This document shows, piece by piece, positions 7,554-16,706 of a stretch of DNA of 34,464 nt (positions are counted from its first letter, which is position 1; every line of letters starts with the position of its first letter). Position numbers and translations under genes: made by a program. Origin of the DNA: an uncultured Prochlorococcus sp. (lineage in GTDB: Bacteria > Cyanobacteriota > Cyanobacteriia > PCC-6307 > Cyanobiaceae); NCBI GenBank assembly GCA_902563335.1, contig CACEWU010000011.1, positions 1 through 34,464 of the forward strand. The letters run 5' to 3'. The notes beneath the pieces are model-generated. The model searched no databases and was not told where the DNA came from. It saw only the letters and a program-made list of their open reading frames with translations.

Positions 7554-7574
7554 ATAAAATCTAATCCTTAGATT
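7554..7574 (-). terminator. Possible terminator of the pyk-permease transcript
   Basis: AATCTAA-TCC-TTAGATT (7558-7574) is a perfect 7-bp hairpin with a 3-nt loop, about 100 nt beyond the permease stop. Read on the minus strand it is followed by TTAT. It is weak because the stem is AT-rich; on the plus strand a better T-run follows, but there is no plus-strand gene upstream. The rest of the gap 7464-7673 shows only AT-rich DNA. Confidence 0.3.
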
Positions 7575-7673
7575 GTTTTTATTTTCGATGGCAATAAAAT
7601 CTATATTGGAATTTTTTATAACATCAAATATATTTTTTTAATCTAGTTTTGTTATATAGAACTTTGAATTAAT

Positions 7674-8903
7674 TTAAAGACTTCTAAGTGCAACTATCGG
7701 ATCTAGCTTTGCTGCTCTTCTGGCTGGAACCACTCCAAAAAATAGGCCAATTGTTCCTGATAATGAAACTGTTGTTAGGATAGTTTTAATTCCTATGTCG
7801 GCAGGTAATGGCGTAAGAAATGCTATTGCTGTGACAGCGCCTACACCCGTTATAGTGCCGATAAAACCACCTAGAATTGCAAGGATTAATGACTCAAAAA
7901 GAAATTGAGTTAAAACATCTGAGCTTCTTGCTCCAATAGCTTTTCTTAGTCCTATTTCTTCTGTTCTTTCACTAACAGATACTAGCATTATATTCATTAT
8001 TCCTATTCCACCAACAATCAGAGAAATGCCTCCAATTGCCGCTAGCATAAGTGTTAATCCACCTGTTATCGTACTTACTATCTGTAGTGCATCCTTCTGA
8101 GATCTAACAGCAAAGTCATCATCTCTTAAAATTTTATGTCTTTGCCTTAGAAGATTTGTGATTTGAAATTTGGCGGCACCAGTACTTTTTTCATCTATAG
8201 CTTCAACACTAATAAAACTTAGACTAACTCCAAATGTTTTATCTCTTCCTGTTATCTTACTCACCATTGAAGTTAAGGGTATATATGCGTTCTTGTCTTG
8301 ATTATTTCCAAACACTGCACCTTTTGGGGCCATGATACCTATAACCTGAAAAGATTGATCTTTAATTCGAATTGATTTTCCTAGCGCGGATGTATAAGGA
8401 AATAGCTTTTGATCAAGATCTGGTCCAATCACAACAACACTTCTTGCAGACTTATTATCCTGGAAACTTATAAACCTACCTTTAGATATGTCAAAACTGC
8501 GTACTGTCAGAAAGTCTGGGGTTACTCCAGAAACTGAACTTGTTGTACTTCTTGCCTCATATTGAATAACTTCACTAGACGTTATCTGAGGAGCTACGCG
8601 TTTTATTGTTGGGACTTGTTGTTTAATTGCTTCAGCATCCTCGAGAACAAGATTTTTAGGAAATGCAACTCCTCTTCTCCGGGTATCATTATTTCCAGGA
8701 ACCACAAAAAGTACATTCGCACCAAGATTGCTTAATTGATTTTCTGCAAGATTCTGAGCACCTCTACCTACACCTACTAGCGTTATTACTGAAGAATTCC
8801 CAATTACTATTCCTAGCATTGTAAGTAGACTTCTTAGCTTGTTTCTTCTAAGAGTCTTGATAGCTATCTTTGCTATCTCTGTTAATGGAAGTTTTCGTGC
8901 CAT
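7674..8903 (-). CDS. MacB/FtsX-family ABC transporter permease without its own ATPase domain
   Basis: A 409-residue permease. One transmembrane helix near residues 24-46 follows the typical NKLRSLLTMLGIVIG entry, then a large extracytoplasmic MacB-type core domain (about 50-275), then three C-terminal helices (about 283-310, 330-358, 370-395). Conserved ends are SVSERTEEIGLRKAIGA and PARRAAKLDPIVALR. In this family the topology drives mechanotransmission or lipid/peptide export, powered by a separate LolD/MacB-like ATPase. No ATPase or membrane-fusion partner is next to it here, so the partner must lie elsewhere. The gene follows pyk by 13 bp on the same strand, so it is probably cotranscribed. 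The substrate is unknown. Confidence 0.88.
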   Translation of the reverse strand: MARKLPLTEIAKIAIKTLRRNKLRSLLTMLGIVIGNSSVITLVGVGRGAQNLAENQLSNLGANVLFVVPGNNDTRRRGVAFPKNLVLEDAEAIKQQVPTIKRVAPQITSSEVIQYEARSTTSSVSGVTPDFLTVRSFDISKGRFISFQDNKSARSVVVIGPDLDQKLFPYTSALGKSIRIKDQSFQVIGIMAPKGAVFGNNQDKNAYIPLTSMVSKITGRDKTFGVSLSFISVEAIDEKSTGAAKFQITNLLRQRHKILRDDDFAVRSQKDALQIVSTITGGLTLMLAAIGGISLIVGGIGIMNIMLVSVSERTEEIGLRKAIGARSSDVLTQFLFESLILAILGGFIGTITGVGAVTAIAFLTPLPADIGIKTILTTVSLSGTIGLFFGVVPARRAAKLDPIVALRSL

Positions 8904-8916
8904 TACTTATACAGAT

Positions 8917-10371
8917 TTAACTTTTTAATTCTTTATCTAGAAGATTCTCAACGAGGCCAACTTTTATCAGATCTGTAGAGCCACTTACATCATTTAGTGT
9001 TCCAGCTGTCTCTACTGTTAGATCTCCTTCTTTTAGAAGCCCAATTTTTTGGGCATAACTCATTGCAAGATTAAAGGTTTCTGTTCTACTGTTTTGGTTT
9101 GGAATAAGAAGAGGTATAACACCCCATGCTAATTGAAGTCTCCTTGCGACAGATATTTCATTTGTGATAGCTAAGATAGGTGTCGCCGGTCTGAATTTAC
9201 TTACATTATTAGCTGTCGCTCCGCTTTTGGTTAGAGGCAATATTGCAGCAGCATTTAATTGGCGGGCAATACTGCTAACTGCTGCACTAATAGCATTGGG
9301 GATTGTGCAGGGGAGGTGGCTCTCTAATTTTCGTTGTGGATAATCCTTTTCAATTCTTTTTGCAATTGTCGCCATTGTTAATACAGCTTCTACAGGAAAG
9401 TCCCCTACAGCTGTTTCATTTGAAAGCATCACTGCATCAGTTCCATCAAGAATTGCATTGGCGACATCACTAACTTCGGCTCTAGTGGGTCTAGGGCTGG
9501 ATGCCATTGAGTCGAGCATTTGAGTTGCTGTGATTATTGGAATCCCAAGGCTGTTAGCTTTCCTTATGAGGTCTTTTTGAAGTAAAGGTACTTCCTCTGC
9601 TGGCATTTCTACACCTAAATCTCCTCTGGCAACCATTACTCCATCGCATAAAGGAAGTATTGCATCTATCTGATCTATCGCTTCAAACTTTTCTATTTTT
9701 GCAATTACTGGCGTGGTATGACCAAATTGTTTTATTAGACCTTTAATTTCTTCTAGGTCGGATGGATTCCTAACAAAGCTCAAAGCTATCCAATCAACTG
9801 TTTGTTCTAATCCAAAAATTAAATCTTTTTTATCTTTGTCGGTTAATGCTCTTACTGATAGTTGAACGTCAGGAAAGTTAACTCCTTTATTATTTGAAAG
9901 TATTCCTCCGACTGTTACAAGACAATGAAGGCTCTGATTACTCTTGTCGACTTCTTGAACCTTCATTTCTACTCTTCCGTCATCGAGAAGTATTCTGTTT
10001 CCTGGACCAACCTCATCTGCTAATTTCTTATATGTAACAGTTGCAATTTCTTGGGTACAATTAACTTTCTTGGAGGTCAGAGTAAATTTGTCACCATTGG
10101 ATAATGAAATAGGACCATCCTCGAAGCGACCTAGTCTAATTTTTGGCCCTTGAAGATCTTGCAATATCCCGATGTGTATATCCAATTCTTTTGAAACTTT
10201 CCTTATGGTTGCTATTCGCTCTTTATGTTCATCATGATCTCCATGAGAGAAATTCAGCCGAAACGTCGTTGCTCCAGCTTTGATGAGTTCTTCTATTCGT
10301 TGGGGGCTTTCGGTGGCAGGGCCAATAGTGGCAACTATTTTGGTCCTGCGTGTTAGATCTATTCTCGTCAT
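8917..10371 (-). CDS. pyk: Pyruvate kinase
   Basis: A 484-residue enzyme converting phosphoenolpyruvate and ADP to pyruvate and ATP at the end of glycolysis. Visible motifs are RLNFSHG (38-44), the substrate-binding QGPKIRLG, the B domain (about 75-170), the catalytic lysine in AKIEK (K225), VARGDLGVE (248-255) and TATQMLDSM (281-289), followed by an allosteric C domain. The length matches ordinary bacterial pyruvate kinases and lacks the extra PEP-utilising domain found in some longer cyanobacterial and Bacillus forms. The start is ATG at 10371, divergent from the MazG-like gene with a 76-bp gap that contains the palindrome TTCGCGAA (10388-10395). Confidence 0.97.
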   Translation of the reverse strand: MTRIDLTRRTKIVATIGPATESPQRIEELIKAGATTFRLNFSHGDHDEHKERIATIRKVSKELDIHIGILQDLQGPKIRLGRFEDGPISLSNGDKFTLTSKKVNCTQEIATVTYKKLADEVGPGNRILLDDGRVEMKVQEVDKSNQSLHCLVTVGGILSNNKGVNFPDVQLSVRALTDKDKKDLIFGLEQTVDWIALSFVRNPSDLEEIKGLIKQFGHTTPVIAKIEKFEAIDQIDAILPLCDGVMVARGDLGVEMPAEEVPLLQKDLIRKANSLGIPIITATQMLDSMASSPRPTRAEVSDVANAILDGTDAVMLSNETAVGDFPVEAVLTMATIAKRIEKDYPQRKLESHLPCTIPNAISAAVSSIARQLNAAAILPLTKSGATANNVSKFRPATPILAITNEISVARRLQLAWGVIPLLIPNQNSRTETFNLAMSYAQKIGLLKEGDLTVETAGTLNDVSGSTDLIKVGLVENLLDKELKS

Positions 10372-10447
10372 TTACTGGACCTTAGACTTCGCGAAAATAA
10401 CATCTGACTCTCACAGGCATTGATTGAAATTCTTGTGATAGAACATC

Positions 10448-10777
10448 ATGGACCTAAATCAGTACCAAAAACAAGCTCGTAGAACAGCCACGTATCCCGA
10501 TGTGGGGGAAAACCCTATTTACCCAACTCTTGGATTGACTGGGGAAGCAGGAGAGGTCGCTGACAAGGTAAAGAAAGTTCTTCGAGATAGGGATGGGACA
10601 TTTGATGAATGCTCGCGAGAAGCAATCAAGCTTGAGCTTGGGGATGTCCTTTGGTATATATCTCAGCTAAGTAGTGAGCTGGGATATGAACTAGAGGATG
10701 TTGCTCAATCCAATTTGGAAAAGCTTGCAAGCAGATCTGCTAGAGGTCGAATTTCAGGAGATGGAGACAATCGATGA
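10448..10777 (+). CDS. MazG-like nucleotide pyrophosphohydrolase
   Basis: A 109-residue all-helical protein with the MazG/dUTPase-superfamily metal site: LTGEAGEVADKVKK supplies the first acidic pair, and LELGDVLWYIS supplies the second. These residues bind Mg2+ for hydrolysis of nucleoside triphosphates to monophosphates and pyrophosphate. The single-domain length means it is not full-length MazG (which has two repeats) but a short MazG-like protein, a house-cleaning or nucleotide-pool enzyme whose real substrate is not evident. The N-terminus NQYQKQARRTATYP is typical of the cyanobacterial and phage short MazG group. It is divergent from pyk and convergent with the yggT gene. Confidence 0.88.
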   Translation: MDLNQYQKQARRTATYPDVGENPIYPTLGLTGEAGEVADKVKKVLRDRDGTFDECSREAIKLELGDVLWYISQLSSELGYELEDVAQSNLEKLASRSARGRISGDGDNR

Positions 10778-10791
10778 ATTTTTTTCTGATT

Positions 10792-10817
10792 TCAAATCCA
10801 GACTTGAATTTGATTTT
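10792..10817 (+). terminator. Weak terminator candidate after the MazG-like gene
   Basis: TCAAAT-(10 nt)-ATTTGA followed directly by TTTT, 15 nt after the stop. The stem is only 6 bp and AT-rich. The rest of the convergent gap 10778-10969 shows nothing else. Confidence 0.25.
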
Positions 10818-10969
10818 GTTGGTATAGTTCATGTTAATTAAATAAGAAATCTGCTGATTCAGTTTGATATTTTTTTCTAAAATTACTAGATTCTTCTAAT
10901 GGGAGGCATTTTACGCTACCAAAAATTCGATGGATTGATCTATTCTTGCTTTTCTAATTATAGAATTAA

Positions 10970-11263
10970 TTAATAATTTATCGTAGTTGCAAGTATTGAA
11001 ATACTAGCACTACCAAGCAGTTGTTCCATTAAATTTAGAGCAATGAAAGCAAGGATCGCTGACAGGTCTAAACCTCCAATTGGAGGGATTATTCCTCTAA
11101 ATGCGTTTAGGTAAGGATCTGTTATGGAACTAATAGTGCTTAGTATTGGGTTACTCCAATCAAGGTTTGGAAACCAACTTAAAAGTACTCTTACGATTAA
11201 AACCAAAGAGTAAATCTGAAGCGTTTGGGCGAAAACTTGTAGAAGAGATGCAAAAATTTCCAT
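10970..11263 (-). CDS. YggT/Ycf19 family membrane protein
   Basis: A 97-residue protein with two hydrophobic segments (about residues 8-30 and 65-95) separated by a conserved loop. The motif VLLSWFPNLDWSNP, followed by ITDPYLNAFRGIIPPIGGLDLS, is diagnostic of the YggT family, called Ycf19 in plastids and cyanobacteria. Family members are implicated in membrane-complex or thylakoid organisation and in osmotic tolerance in bacteria, but the mechanism is unclear. It is the last gene of a minus-strand run ilvA-scpB-yggT, 26 bp after scpB. The start ATG at 11263 is unambiguous. Confidence 0.88.
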   Translation of the reverse strand: MEIFASLLQVFAQTLQIYSLVLIVRVLLSWFPNLDWSNPILSTISSITDPYLNAFRGIIPPIGGLDLSAILAFIALNLMEQLLGSASISILATTINY

Positions 11264-11289
11264 GGGATAAGGGGATTTGTGATCTAACG

Positions 11290-11823
11290 CTATGCAGCCT
11301 TAGGAGGTTCAGTTGAACCTACATCAGGTAAGACTGAAAAGGTTCTATGAAATTTTTCAGAGAGGCTTATCCAATAGGATCTGCCTTCAGGTTGCCTTTT
11401 GCGTTGAACAAAATCTTGAGCTACTAGTTCGCGAATATGTTCATAAGCTCCAGAGCCTCTCAAATCTACAAGATCTGATTGTAGTATTCTTTTTTTAAGA
11501 GCAATAGTTGCAAGAGTTCTCAGCGTTCCAACAGAAAGATTGACTGGTAAGAGACTCTGTACCAATTCACTTAAGCCTGTTCGAAGTTGAAGACTGTATC
11601 TTGCATTATTTTCTTGAATATTTAGAGCTGTATCTCTTTGTGCATAGCTTGCCATCAAGGCTAGTAGGGCTTGTTCGACGCTAGGTTCTGTTTCTTGAGC
11701 AAGTTCGGATAATTCTCTTAAGGTTAATGGTTTGCCTTTTAAATAGAGAATTGCCTCTATTCGAGCGGGAAGAGAGATGGTGGAGCCCTCATCTCTGAGA
11801 TTTGTTGAGGATTCCATGGGCAT
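11290..11823 (-). CDS. scpB: ScpB, segregation and condensation protein B
   Basis: A 177-residue protein made of two winged-helix domains. Recognisable segments are SLPARIEAILYLKGKPLTLRE near the start, LSVGTLRTLATIALKKRILQSDLV in the middle, and the DLRGSGAYEHIRELV and GRSYWISLSEKFH blocks. ScpB dimers bind the kleisin ScpA and SMC to form the condensin complex that organises and segregates the chromosome; scpA is not in this window. An upstream TTG (11844) also opens the frame, but the ATG at 11823 is chosen because a perfect AGGAGG sits six bases before it. It lies 36 bp downstream of ilvA. Confidence 0.92.
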   Translation of the reverse strand: MPMESSTNLRDEGSTISLPARIEAILYLKGKPLTLRELSELAQETEPSVEQALLALMASYAQRDTALNIQENNARYSLQLRTGLSELVQSLLPVNLSVGTLRTLATIALKKRILQSDLVDLRGSGAYEHIRELVAQDFVQRKRQPEGRSYWISLSEKFHRTFSVLPDVGSTEPPKAA

Positions 11824-11829
11824 TTGGGC

Positions 11830-11835
11830 CCTCCT
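11830..11835 (-). promoter_or_regulatory. Strong Shine-Dalgarno deciding the scpB start
   Basis: AGGAGG on the minus strand, six bases before the ATG at 11823. It lies inside the longer reading that would begin at TTG 11844, which argues against that upstream start. Full-consensus sites are rare in this window. Confidence 0.7.
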
Positions 11836-11859
11836 ATTGGACAAGCCAAAATACCGCGA

Positions 11860-13404
11860 TCATGGAGAGTGTGCACCTAGGAAAAGTTTGTATGCAGGAT
11901 TATTCGTCTCGTTCCAGCTTGGATAACCTAAATCTTCAAGAAATTTTTCCCATTCCTTTAATTCATCTTTGGGTACCAAAACCCCTACGACTATGCGACC
12001 TACATCTGCACCGTGGTTTCGATAATGGAAGATGCTAATGCTCCAGTCAGGTCTAAGAGTGTTTACGAACCTCATTAATGCTCCAGGCCTTTCTGGAAAT
12101 TCGAATCTGTAGAGAAGTTCTTTGCAGTTACGTGTTTGAAGTTCATTTGTAGGAACAGGCAGCCTTCCCCCAACCATATGCCGCAAATGCATTTTAGCTA
12201 ATTCGTCTTCACTTAGATCTAGACATTTCATTCCAAGAGATTTGAATTTATTAATTAATTGGGTTCTGTCGTTTGGATCTCTAACTTGAACACCTAAAAA
12301 TATTTGAGCATTTGCTCCTTCGGCCATTCTATAGCTGAATTCAGTAAGACTTCTATTGCCAAGAACTTCGCATAATTCTTTAAGGCTGCCTGCCTTTTCT
12401 GGTATCTCAACGGCAAGCATCGCTTCTCTTTTCTCACCAAGTTCTGCCCGCTCAGCAACAAACCTAAGTCGATCAAAATTCATATTTGCACCACATGCAA
12501 CTGCAACTAAATTTCTTCCTTTTAAATCTCGTTTCGCTACGTCAGCTTTTAAACCAGCGATTGCCAAAGCACCTGCTGGTTCAAGTATTGATCTTGTATC
12601 TTCAAATACATCTTTTATAGCAGCGCATATTTCATCTGTACTAACTGTAATCATGCGATCAACATACTTTTGGGCAAGTAAAAAGGTTTCCTTCCCTACT
12701 TGACGAACAGCAACTCCATCAGCAAAAAGTCCAATACTGCTCAATTCAACACATTCTCCTGCTTCTAGTGAAACTGTCATTGCTGAAGCATCTTGAGGCT
12801 CTACCCCAATAATTTCAATTGCAGGCCACAAGCTTTTTACGTAAGCAGCAACTCCACCTATTAACCCCCCACCTCCAACAGCTAAATAAATTGAATCTGG
12901 AGGGTCTGCACATTGACGAAGAATTTCAAGTCCAATAGTTCCTTGCCCTGCAATTACATCTGGATCGTCAAATGGATGGATAAAGGTAAGACCTTCGCTT
13001 TTACAAATCTTTAAAGCTTTTTCATAGCACTCATCATATGTTTCTCCATAAAGTATTACTTCGGCATTATGTGCTTTCACAGCATCAACTTTCATCTCAG
13101 GAGTTGTTAGGGGCATCACAATTACAGCCCTGCAATCTAGATATGATGCACTAAGTGCTACTCCTTGAGCATGGTTACCTGCACTTGAGGCAACTACCCC
13201 TTTTCTTAGCTCCTCTTTACTGAGCTGAGCCATACGGTTATATGCGCCTCGCAGTTTGAAAGAGAAAACTGATTGAAGGTCTTCTCTTTTGAGCCAAACT
13301 TGATTTTTCAGTTTAATACTAAGATTTTTGGCAAGTTCTAATGGAGTCTCCTTTGCGACTTCATAGACGCGAGCCCTAAGAATTCTTTGTAGATAGTCAT
13401 TCAT
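11860..13404 (-). CDS. ilvA: Threonine ammonia-lyase (threonine deaminase), biosynthetic
   Basis: A 514-residue PLP enzyme converting threonine to 2-oxobutanoate, the first step of isoleucine synthesis. The PLP lysine is K50 in SVFSFKLRGAYNR; SAGNHAQG (74-81) and the phosphate-binding loop GGGGLIGG (177-184) are intact. The C-terminal part (about 325-510) holds two ACT-like regulatory domains, with EIPEKAGSLKEL starting the first and EFPERPGALMRF the second. This marks the long, isoleucine-feedback-regulated biosynthetic form rather than the short catabolic one. The start is ATG at 13404. It heads the minus-strand run with scpB and yggT and is divergent from dxs. Confidence 0.97.
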   Translation of the reverse strand: MNDYLQRILRARVYEVAKETPLELAKNLSIKLKNQVWLKREDLQSVFSFKLRGAYNRMAQLSKEELRKGVVASSAGNHAQGVALSASYLDCRAVIVMPLTTPEMKVDAVKAHNAEVILYGETYDECYEKALKICKSEGLTFIHPFDDPDVIAGQGTIGLEILRQCADPPDSIYLAVGGGGLIGGVAAYVKSLWPAIEIIGVEPQDASAMTVSLEAGECVELSSIGLFADGVAVRQVGKETFLLAQKYVDRMITVSTDEICAAIKDVFEDTRSILEPAGALAIAGLKADVAKRDLKGRNLVAVACGANMNFDRLRFVAERAELGEKREAMLAVEIPEKAGSLKELCEVLGNRSLTEFSYRMAEGANAQIFLGVQVRDPNDRTQLINKFKSLGMKCLDLSEDELAKMHLRHMVGGRLPVPTNELQTRNCKELLYRFEFPERPGALMRFVNTLRPDWSISIFHYRNHGADVGRIVVGVLVPKDELKEWEKFLEDLGYPSWNETNNPAYKLFLGAHSP

Positions 13405-13458
13405 AAAACCAGTCTTGCAGTCTATGGAAATTGTTGCTTTTAAAGGGGATAAGACTAC

Positions 13459-13489
13459 TTAGCCAAGTTTTTCCCCCTTATGTGGCTAA
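13459..13489. promoter_or_regulatory. Inverted repeat in the ilvA-dxs divergent promoter region
   Basis: TTAGCCA (13459-13465) and TGGCTAA (13483-13489) are perfect 7-bp inverted arms with centres 24 bp apart. They lie 55 bp from the ilvA start and 37 bp from the dxs start, a plausible dimeric operator. There is no match to a regulator I know. Confidence 0.3.
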
Positions 13490-13525
13490 TACCTCTTAGA
13501 TTGAACTAAATACTTGTGGACGTGT

Positions 13526-15463
13526 ATGCGTCTGAGCGAGCTAACCCATCCGAATCAGCTTCATGGCCTTTCTATTGGTCAGCTTGAGGACATAGCCTGT
13601 CAAATTCGGGAGAGGCACCTTCAGGTTGTATCAACTAGTGGAGGGCACCTTGGGCCTGGTCTAGGTGTAGTAGAGCTAACAATTGCTCTTTATCAAACAC
13701 TTGATCTTGATGTGGATCGAGTTGTTTGGGATGTAGGTCACCAGGCTTATCCGCATAAATTATTAACTGGACGTTATGAGAATTTTGATTCTCTTCGGCA
13801 ACAGAAAGGAGTAGCCGGTTATCTAAAGCGTTCAGAAAGTAATTTTGATCATTTTGGTGCAGGCCATGCAAGTACCTCAATATCAGCAGCGCTTGGTATG
13901 GCTATAGCCCGTGATCGACAAGGTAAAGATTTTAAGTGTGTAGCTGTAATAGGAGATGGTGCTCTTACTGGGGGTATGGCTTTAGAAGCAATCAATCATG
14001 CAGGTCATATGCCTAATACTCCCTTCCTTGTGATACTTAATGATAATGATATGTCAATTTCTCCACCAGTAGGAGCTTTATCTACTTATTTAAATCGCAT
14101 GAGGCATAGCCCCCCTATGCAATTTATCTCCGATAGTGTTCAAGAAAGTGTAAAAAATCTCCCTTTCATGGGAGGCGAACTTCCAGCAGAGTTTAAATCT
14201 CTATCAGGAAGTGTAAGGCGTTTGGCTGTACCTAAGGTTGGTGCAGTATTTGAAGAGCTTGGATTTACTTATATGGGTCCAATTGATGGCCATGATATAT
14301 CTTCTATGGTTCGTACATTTCAAACAGCACATAGAGTTGGAGGACCAGTATTAGTTCATGTAGTTACTACAAAAGGAAAAGGATATCCTTATGCTGAGGC
14401 TGATCAAGTTGGTTATCATGCGCAATCAGCATTTGATTTAACAACTGGTAAATCTATTCCTTCAAAAACTCCTAAACCTCCAAGTTATAGCAAAGTTTTT
14501 GGACAGACTTTGGTTAAATTGTGCGAACAAGATAGTAAAGTAATAGGCATTACTGCTGCTATGGCTACTGGAACAGGGCTTGATCTTCTACAAAAGGCAA
14601 TTCCTGCACAATATGTAGATGTAGGAATTGCTGAGCAGCATGCAGTAACACTTGCTGCAGGAATGACATGTGAAGGCTTAAGACCCGTCGTTGCGATATA
14701 CAGCACTTTTTTACAGAGGGCTTATGACCAGGTTATTCATGATGTTGGTATTCAAAATCTACCGGTGACATTTGTACTTGACCGTGCAGGAATTGTTGGA
14801 GCTGATGGACCGACTCATCAGGGGCAATATGACATTAGTTATTTACGAGCCGTTCCTAATTTCACTGTTATGGCTCCAAAGGATGAATCAGAATTGCAAA
14901 GTATGCTTGTAACTTGTCTTTCCCATAAAGGTCCAACAGCACTCCGTATACCTAGAGGATCTGGAGAAGGAGTTCCATTGATGGAAGAAGGTTGGGAGCC
15001 TTTAAAAATAGGTCGCGGAGAATTATTACTTGAGGGAGATGATTTATTAATAGTTGCTTATGGTGCAATGGTTCCTTCTGCTATCAAAACGGCCAATATC
15101 CTTAAGGAACAAGGAATAAATTCAACAGTTATTAATGCTCGTTTCTTAAGACCATTAGATCAAGCTTTGATACATCCTCTAGCTCGTCGAATAGGAAAAG
15201 TTGTGACGATGGAAGAGGGCGCGCTTGCAGGAGGTTTTGGATCAGCAATAGTTGAATCATTAAATGATCAAGCTATACATTTGCCTGTTTTCAGAATTGG
15301 AATTCCTGATCAACTTGTGCACCATGCAAGTCCTCAACAGAGTAAAGAAGCATTGGGGCTCACTCCTTTGATAATGGCAGATCGAATAAGAAAACGTTTT
15401 GACGCAGACTGGCAAAAAACTATGCCTAATTCAACTACAACGGTTAAATCAATCCATAGTTAA
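13526..15463 (+). CDS. dxs: 1-deoxy-D-xylulose-5-phosphate synthase
   Basis: A 645-residue thiamine-diphosphate enzyme that condenses pyruvate and glyceraldehyde 3-phosphate, the entry step of the MEP pathway to isoprenoids (chlorophyll phytyl chain, carotenoids, quinones). The ThDP site GDGALTGG (143-150) with NDN (172-174) is complete, as are [10 protein letters not shown] (38-47), GHQAYPHKL (71-79), the glutamate of [10 protein letters not shown] and [15 protein letters not shown]. The length is usual for Dxs. The frame is open from a TTG at 13514, but the ATG at 13526 gives the family N-terminus ([16 protein letters not shown]). The next gene starts 6 bp after the stop, so the two are probably cotranscribed. 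Confidence 0.97.
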   Translation: MRLSELTHPNQLHGLSIGQLEDIACQIRERHLQVVSTSGGHLGPGLGVVELTIALYQTLDLDVDRVVWDVGHQAYPHKLLTGRYENFDSLRQQKGVAGYLKRSESNFDHFGAGHASTSISAALGMAIARDRQGKDFKCVAVIGDGALTGGMALEAINHAGHMPNTPFLVILNDNDMSISPPVGALSTYLNRMRHSPPMQFISDSVQESVKNLPFMGGELPAEFKSLSGSVRRLAVPKVGAVFEELGFTYMGPIDGHDISSMVRTFQTAHRVGGPVLVHVVTTKGKGYPYAEADQVGYHAQSAFDLTTGKSIPSKTPKPPSYSKVFGQTLVKLCEQDSKVIGITAAMATGTGLDLLQKAIPAQYVDVGIAEQHAVTLAAGMTCEGLRPVVAIYSTFLQRAYDQVIHDVGIQNLPVTFVLDRAGIVGADGPTHQGQYDISYLRAVPNFTVMAPKDESELQSMLVTCLSHKGPTALRIPRGSGEGVPLMEEGWEPLKIGRGELLLEGDDLLIVAYGAMVPSAIKTANILKEQGINSTVINARFLRPLDQALIHPLARRIGKVVTMEEGALAGGFGSAIVESLNDQAIHLPVFRIGIPDQLVHHASPQQSKEALGLTPLIMADRIRKRFDADWQKTMPNSTTTVKSIHS

Positions 15464-15469
15464 GAATTA

Positions 15470-16684
15470 GTGAGCATTTTGATCGCTGGAGCTGGTCCAG
15501 CAGGATCTAGATTGTCTCAGAAACTAGCGCTAGAGGGAATTGATGTAACTTTGGTTGAAAGGTTAAAAAACCCTTACCACTCAGCATTCTCTAGTGCTGT
15601 GATTCCAATAAATGTTATAGAAGATCATAAAATTCCTTATGAATCAATATCAACTTCTTGGAAGTCATGGCAAATTTTTGACCCAAATGGTCTTAAACAT
15701 AATTGGACAAGTTCATCTGATCTAGGGGTAATTCTTGACTTTGGAAAATTTCGCGAAGCTAATTGGAATAGAGCTAGGAGTTTAGGAGTTGAATTATTGC
15801 TTGGCTGGAAGGTTAAGTCAGTCACTTCTTTAAATAAGTGTGCAGAAGTTCAACTACAAGGACCTAATGGAGTTATTGAAAAGAGAAATGTTCTTTGGGT
15901 TATTGATGCAACAGGTAATAGTAGATCACTAATTGGTTCACCTAGTAACTCCACTTCTTTACATAAAGACCAGCTCATTAAAGGTTCAGGTATTGAGTGG
16001 GTTCTTCAGGGAGATTCGACCACAAGCTCTTTTTGGGGTGATCGGATTACTTTTTTTCTAGGAACATCTTGGATTAAATATGGATATTGTTGGATATTTC
16101 CAATGGGTAATAATCAATTAAAGGTTGGTAGTTGCACTTTGCCTCCAGATTCGAAAAACAAATCAATTGATAATGTTATTGCTTTAAAAAATGTTGTTAA
16201 AAAGTACAATCTGGACAAGTTGCCAGTAATTGATCGTCATGCAGGAGTTCTTAGTAGCACTATTAGAAGGAAAGAATCACATTTTTGCGGAAGAGTTATT
16301 GGATTAGGAGATGCTATTAGCACGGCCAACTTGTTAGGGGGAGAAGGTATTCGCCATTCTTTAGTAAGTGCGGATACACTTGCTCCACTTTTAATCAAAT
16401 TGACTGGAACATCTCCTATAACAAAGAAAAATGAAGTAAAAATACTTAGTCAATATAAATCCAGCCTCCGCCACCGATTGGGCTGGAGGTGGAATTTATC
16501 TAACAGGCTTGCCAGGAAAACCTGGTGGGGATTGTCAGACAGTAGAGCTGACCTCAGATTGGCAAATTTGATCAATGGGCTTTCAAATCAAGTGAGCGCT
16601 GAAGAAATCAGCGCTCTACTTTTTGATTACCGCTTTGACCGTTATGGAATTCGCCTTTTGCCTTATTTAATTGGATGGCGATGA
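15470..16684 (+). CDS. FAD-dependent oxidoreductase, geranylgeranyl-reductase-like
   Basis: A 404-residue flavoprotein. The dinucleotide-binding fold is at the very start (GAGPAGS, 7-13) with the acidic end of strand 2 in TLVERL; WVIDATGNSR and the second FAD motif VIGLGDAISTANLLGGEGIR match the geranylgeranyl-reductase and lycopene-cyclase superfamily. The true ChlP and CrtL enzymes have other flanking motifs I do not see clearly, so I leave the reaction open: reduction or cyclisation of a prenyl or carotenoid substrate is plausible. The start is GTG 6 bp after the dxs stop, pointing to cotranscription with the MEP-pathway entry enzyme. It ends 22 bp from the convergent psaK gene. Confidence 0.8.
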   Translation: MSILIAGAGPAGSRLSQKLALEGIDVTLVERLKNPYHSAFSSAVIPINVIEDHKIPYESISTSWKSWQIFDPNGLKHNWTSSSDLGVILDFGKFREANWNRARSLGVELLLGWKVKSVTSLNKCAEVQLQGPNGVIEKRNVLWVIDATGNSRSLIGSPSNSTSLHKDQLIKGSGIEWVLQGDSTTSSFWGDRITFFLGTSWIKYGYCWIFPMGNNQLKVGSCTLPPDSKNKSIDNVIALKNVVKKYNLDKLPVIDRHAGVLSSTIRRKESHFCGRVIGLGDAISTANLLGGEGIRHSLVSADTLAPLLIKLTGTSPITKKNEVKILSQYKSSLRHRLGWRWNLSNRLARKTWWGLSDSRADLRLANLINGLSNQVSAEEISALLFDYRFDRYGIRLLPYLIGWR

Positions 16685-16706
16685 GCCGTGGGCTCCCTGA
16701 TTGGGT

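Noticed and set aside
16683-16695. GAGCC-GTG-GGCTC hairpin between the FAD enzyme and psaK
   Set aside because: Only a 5-bp stem with no T-tract on either strand, so not convincing as a terminator.
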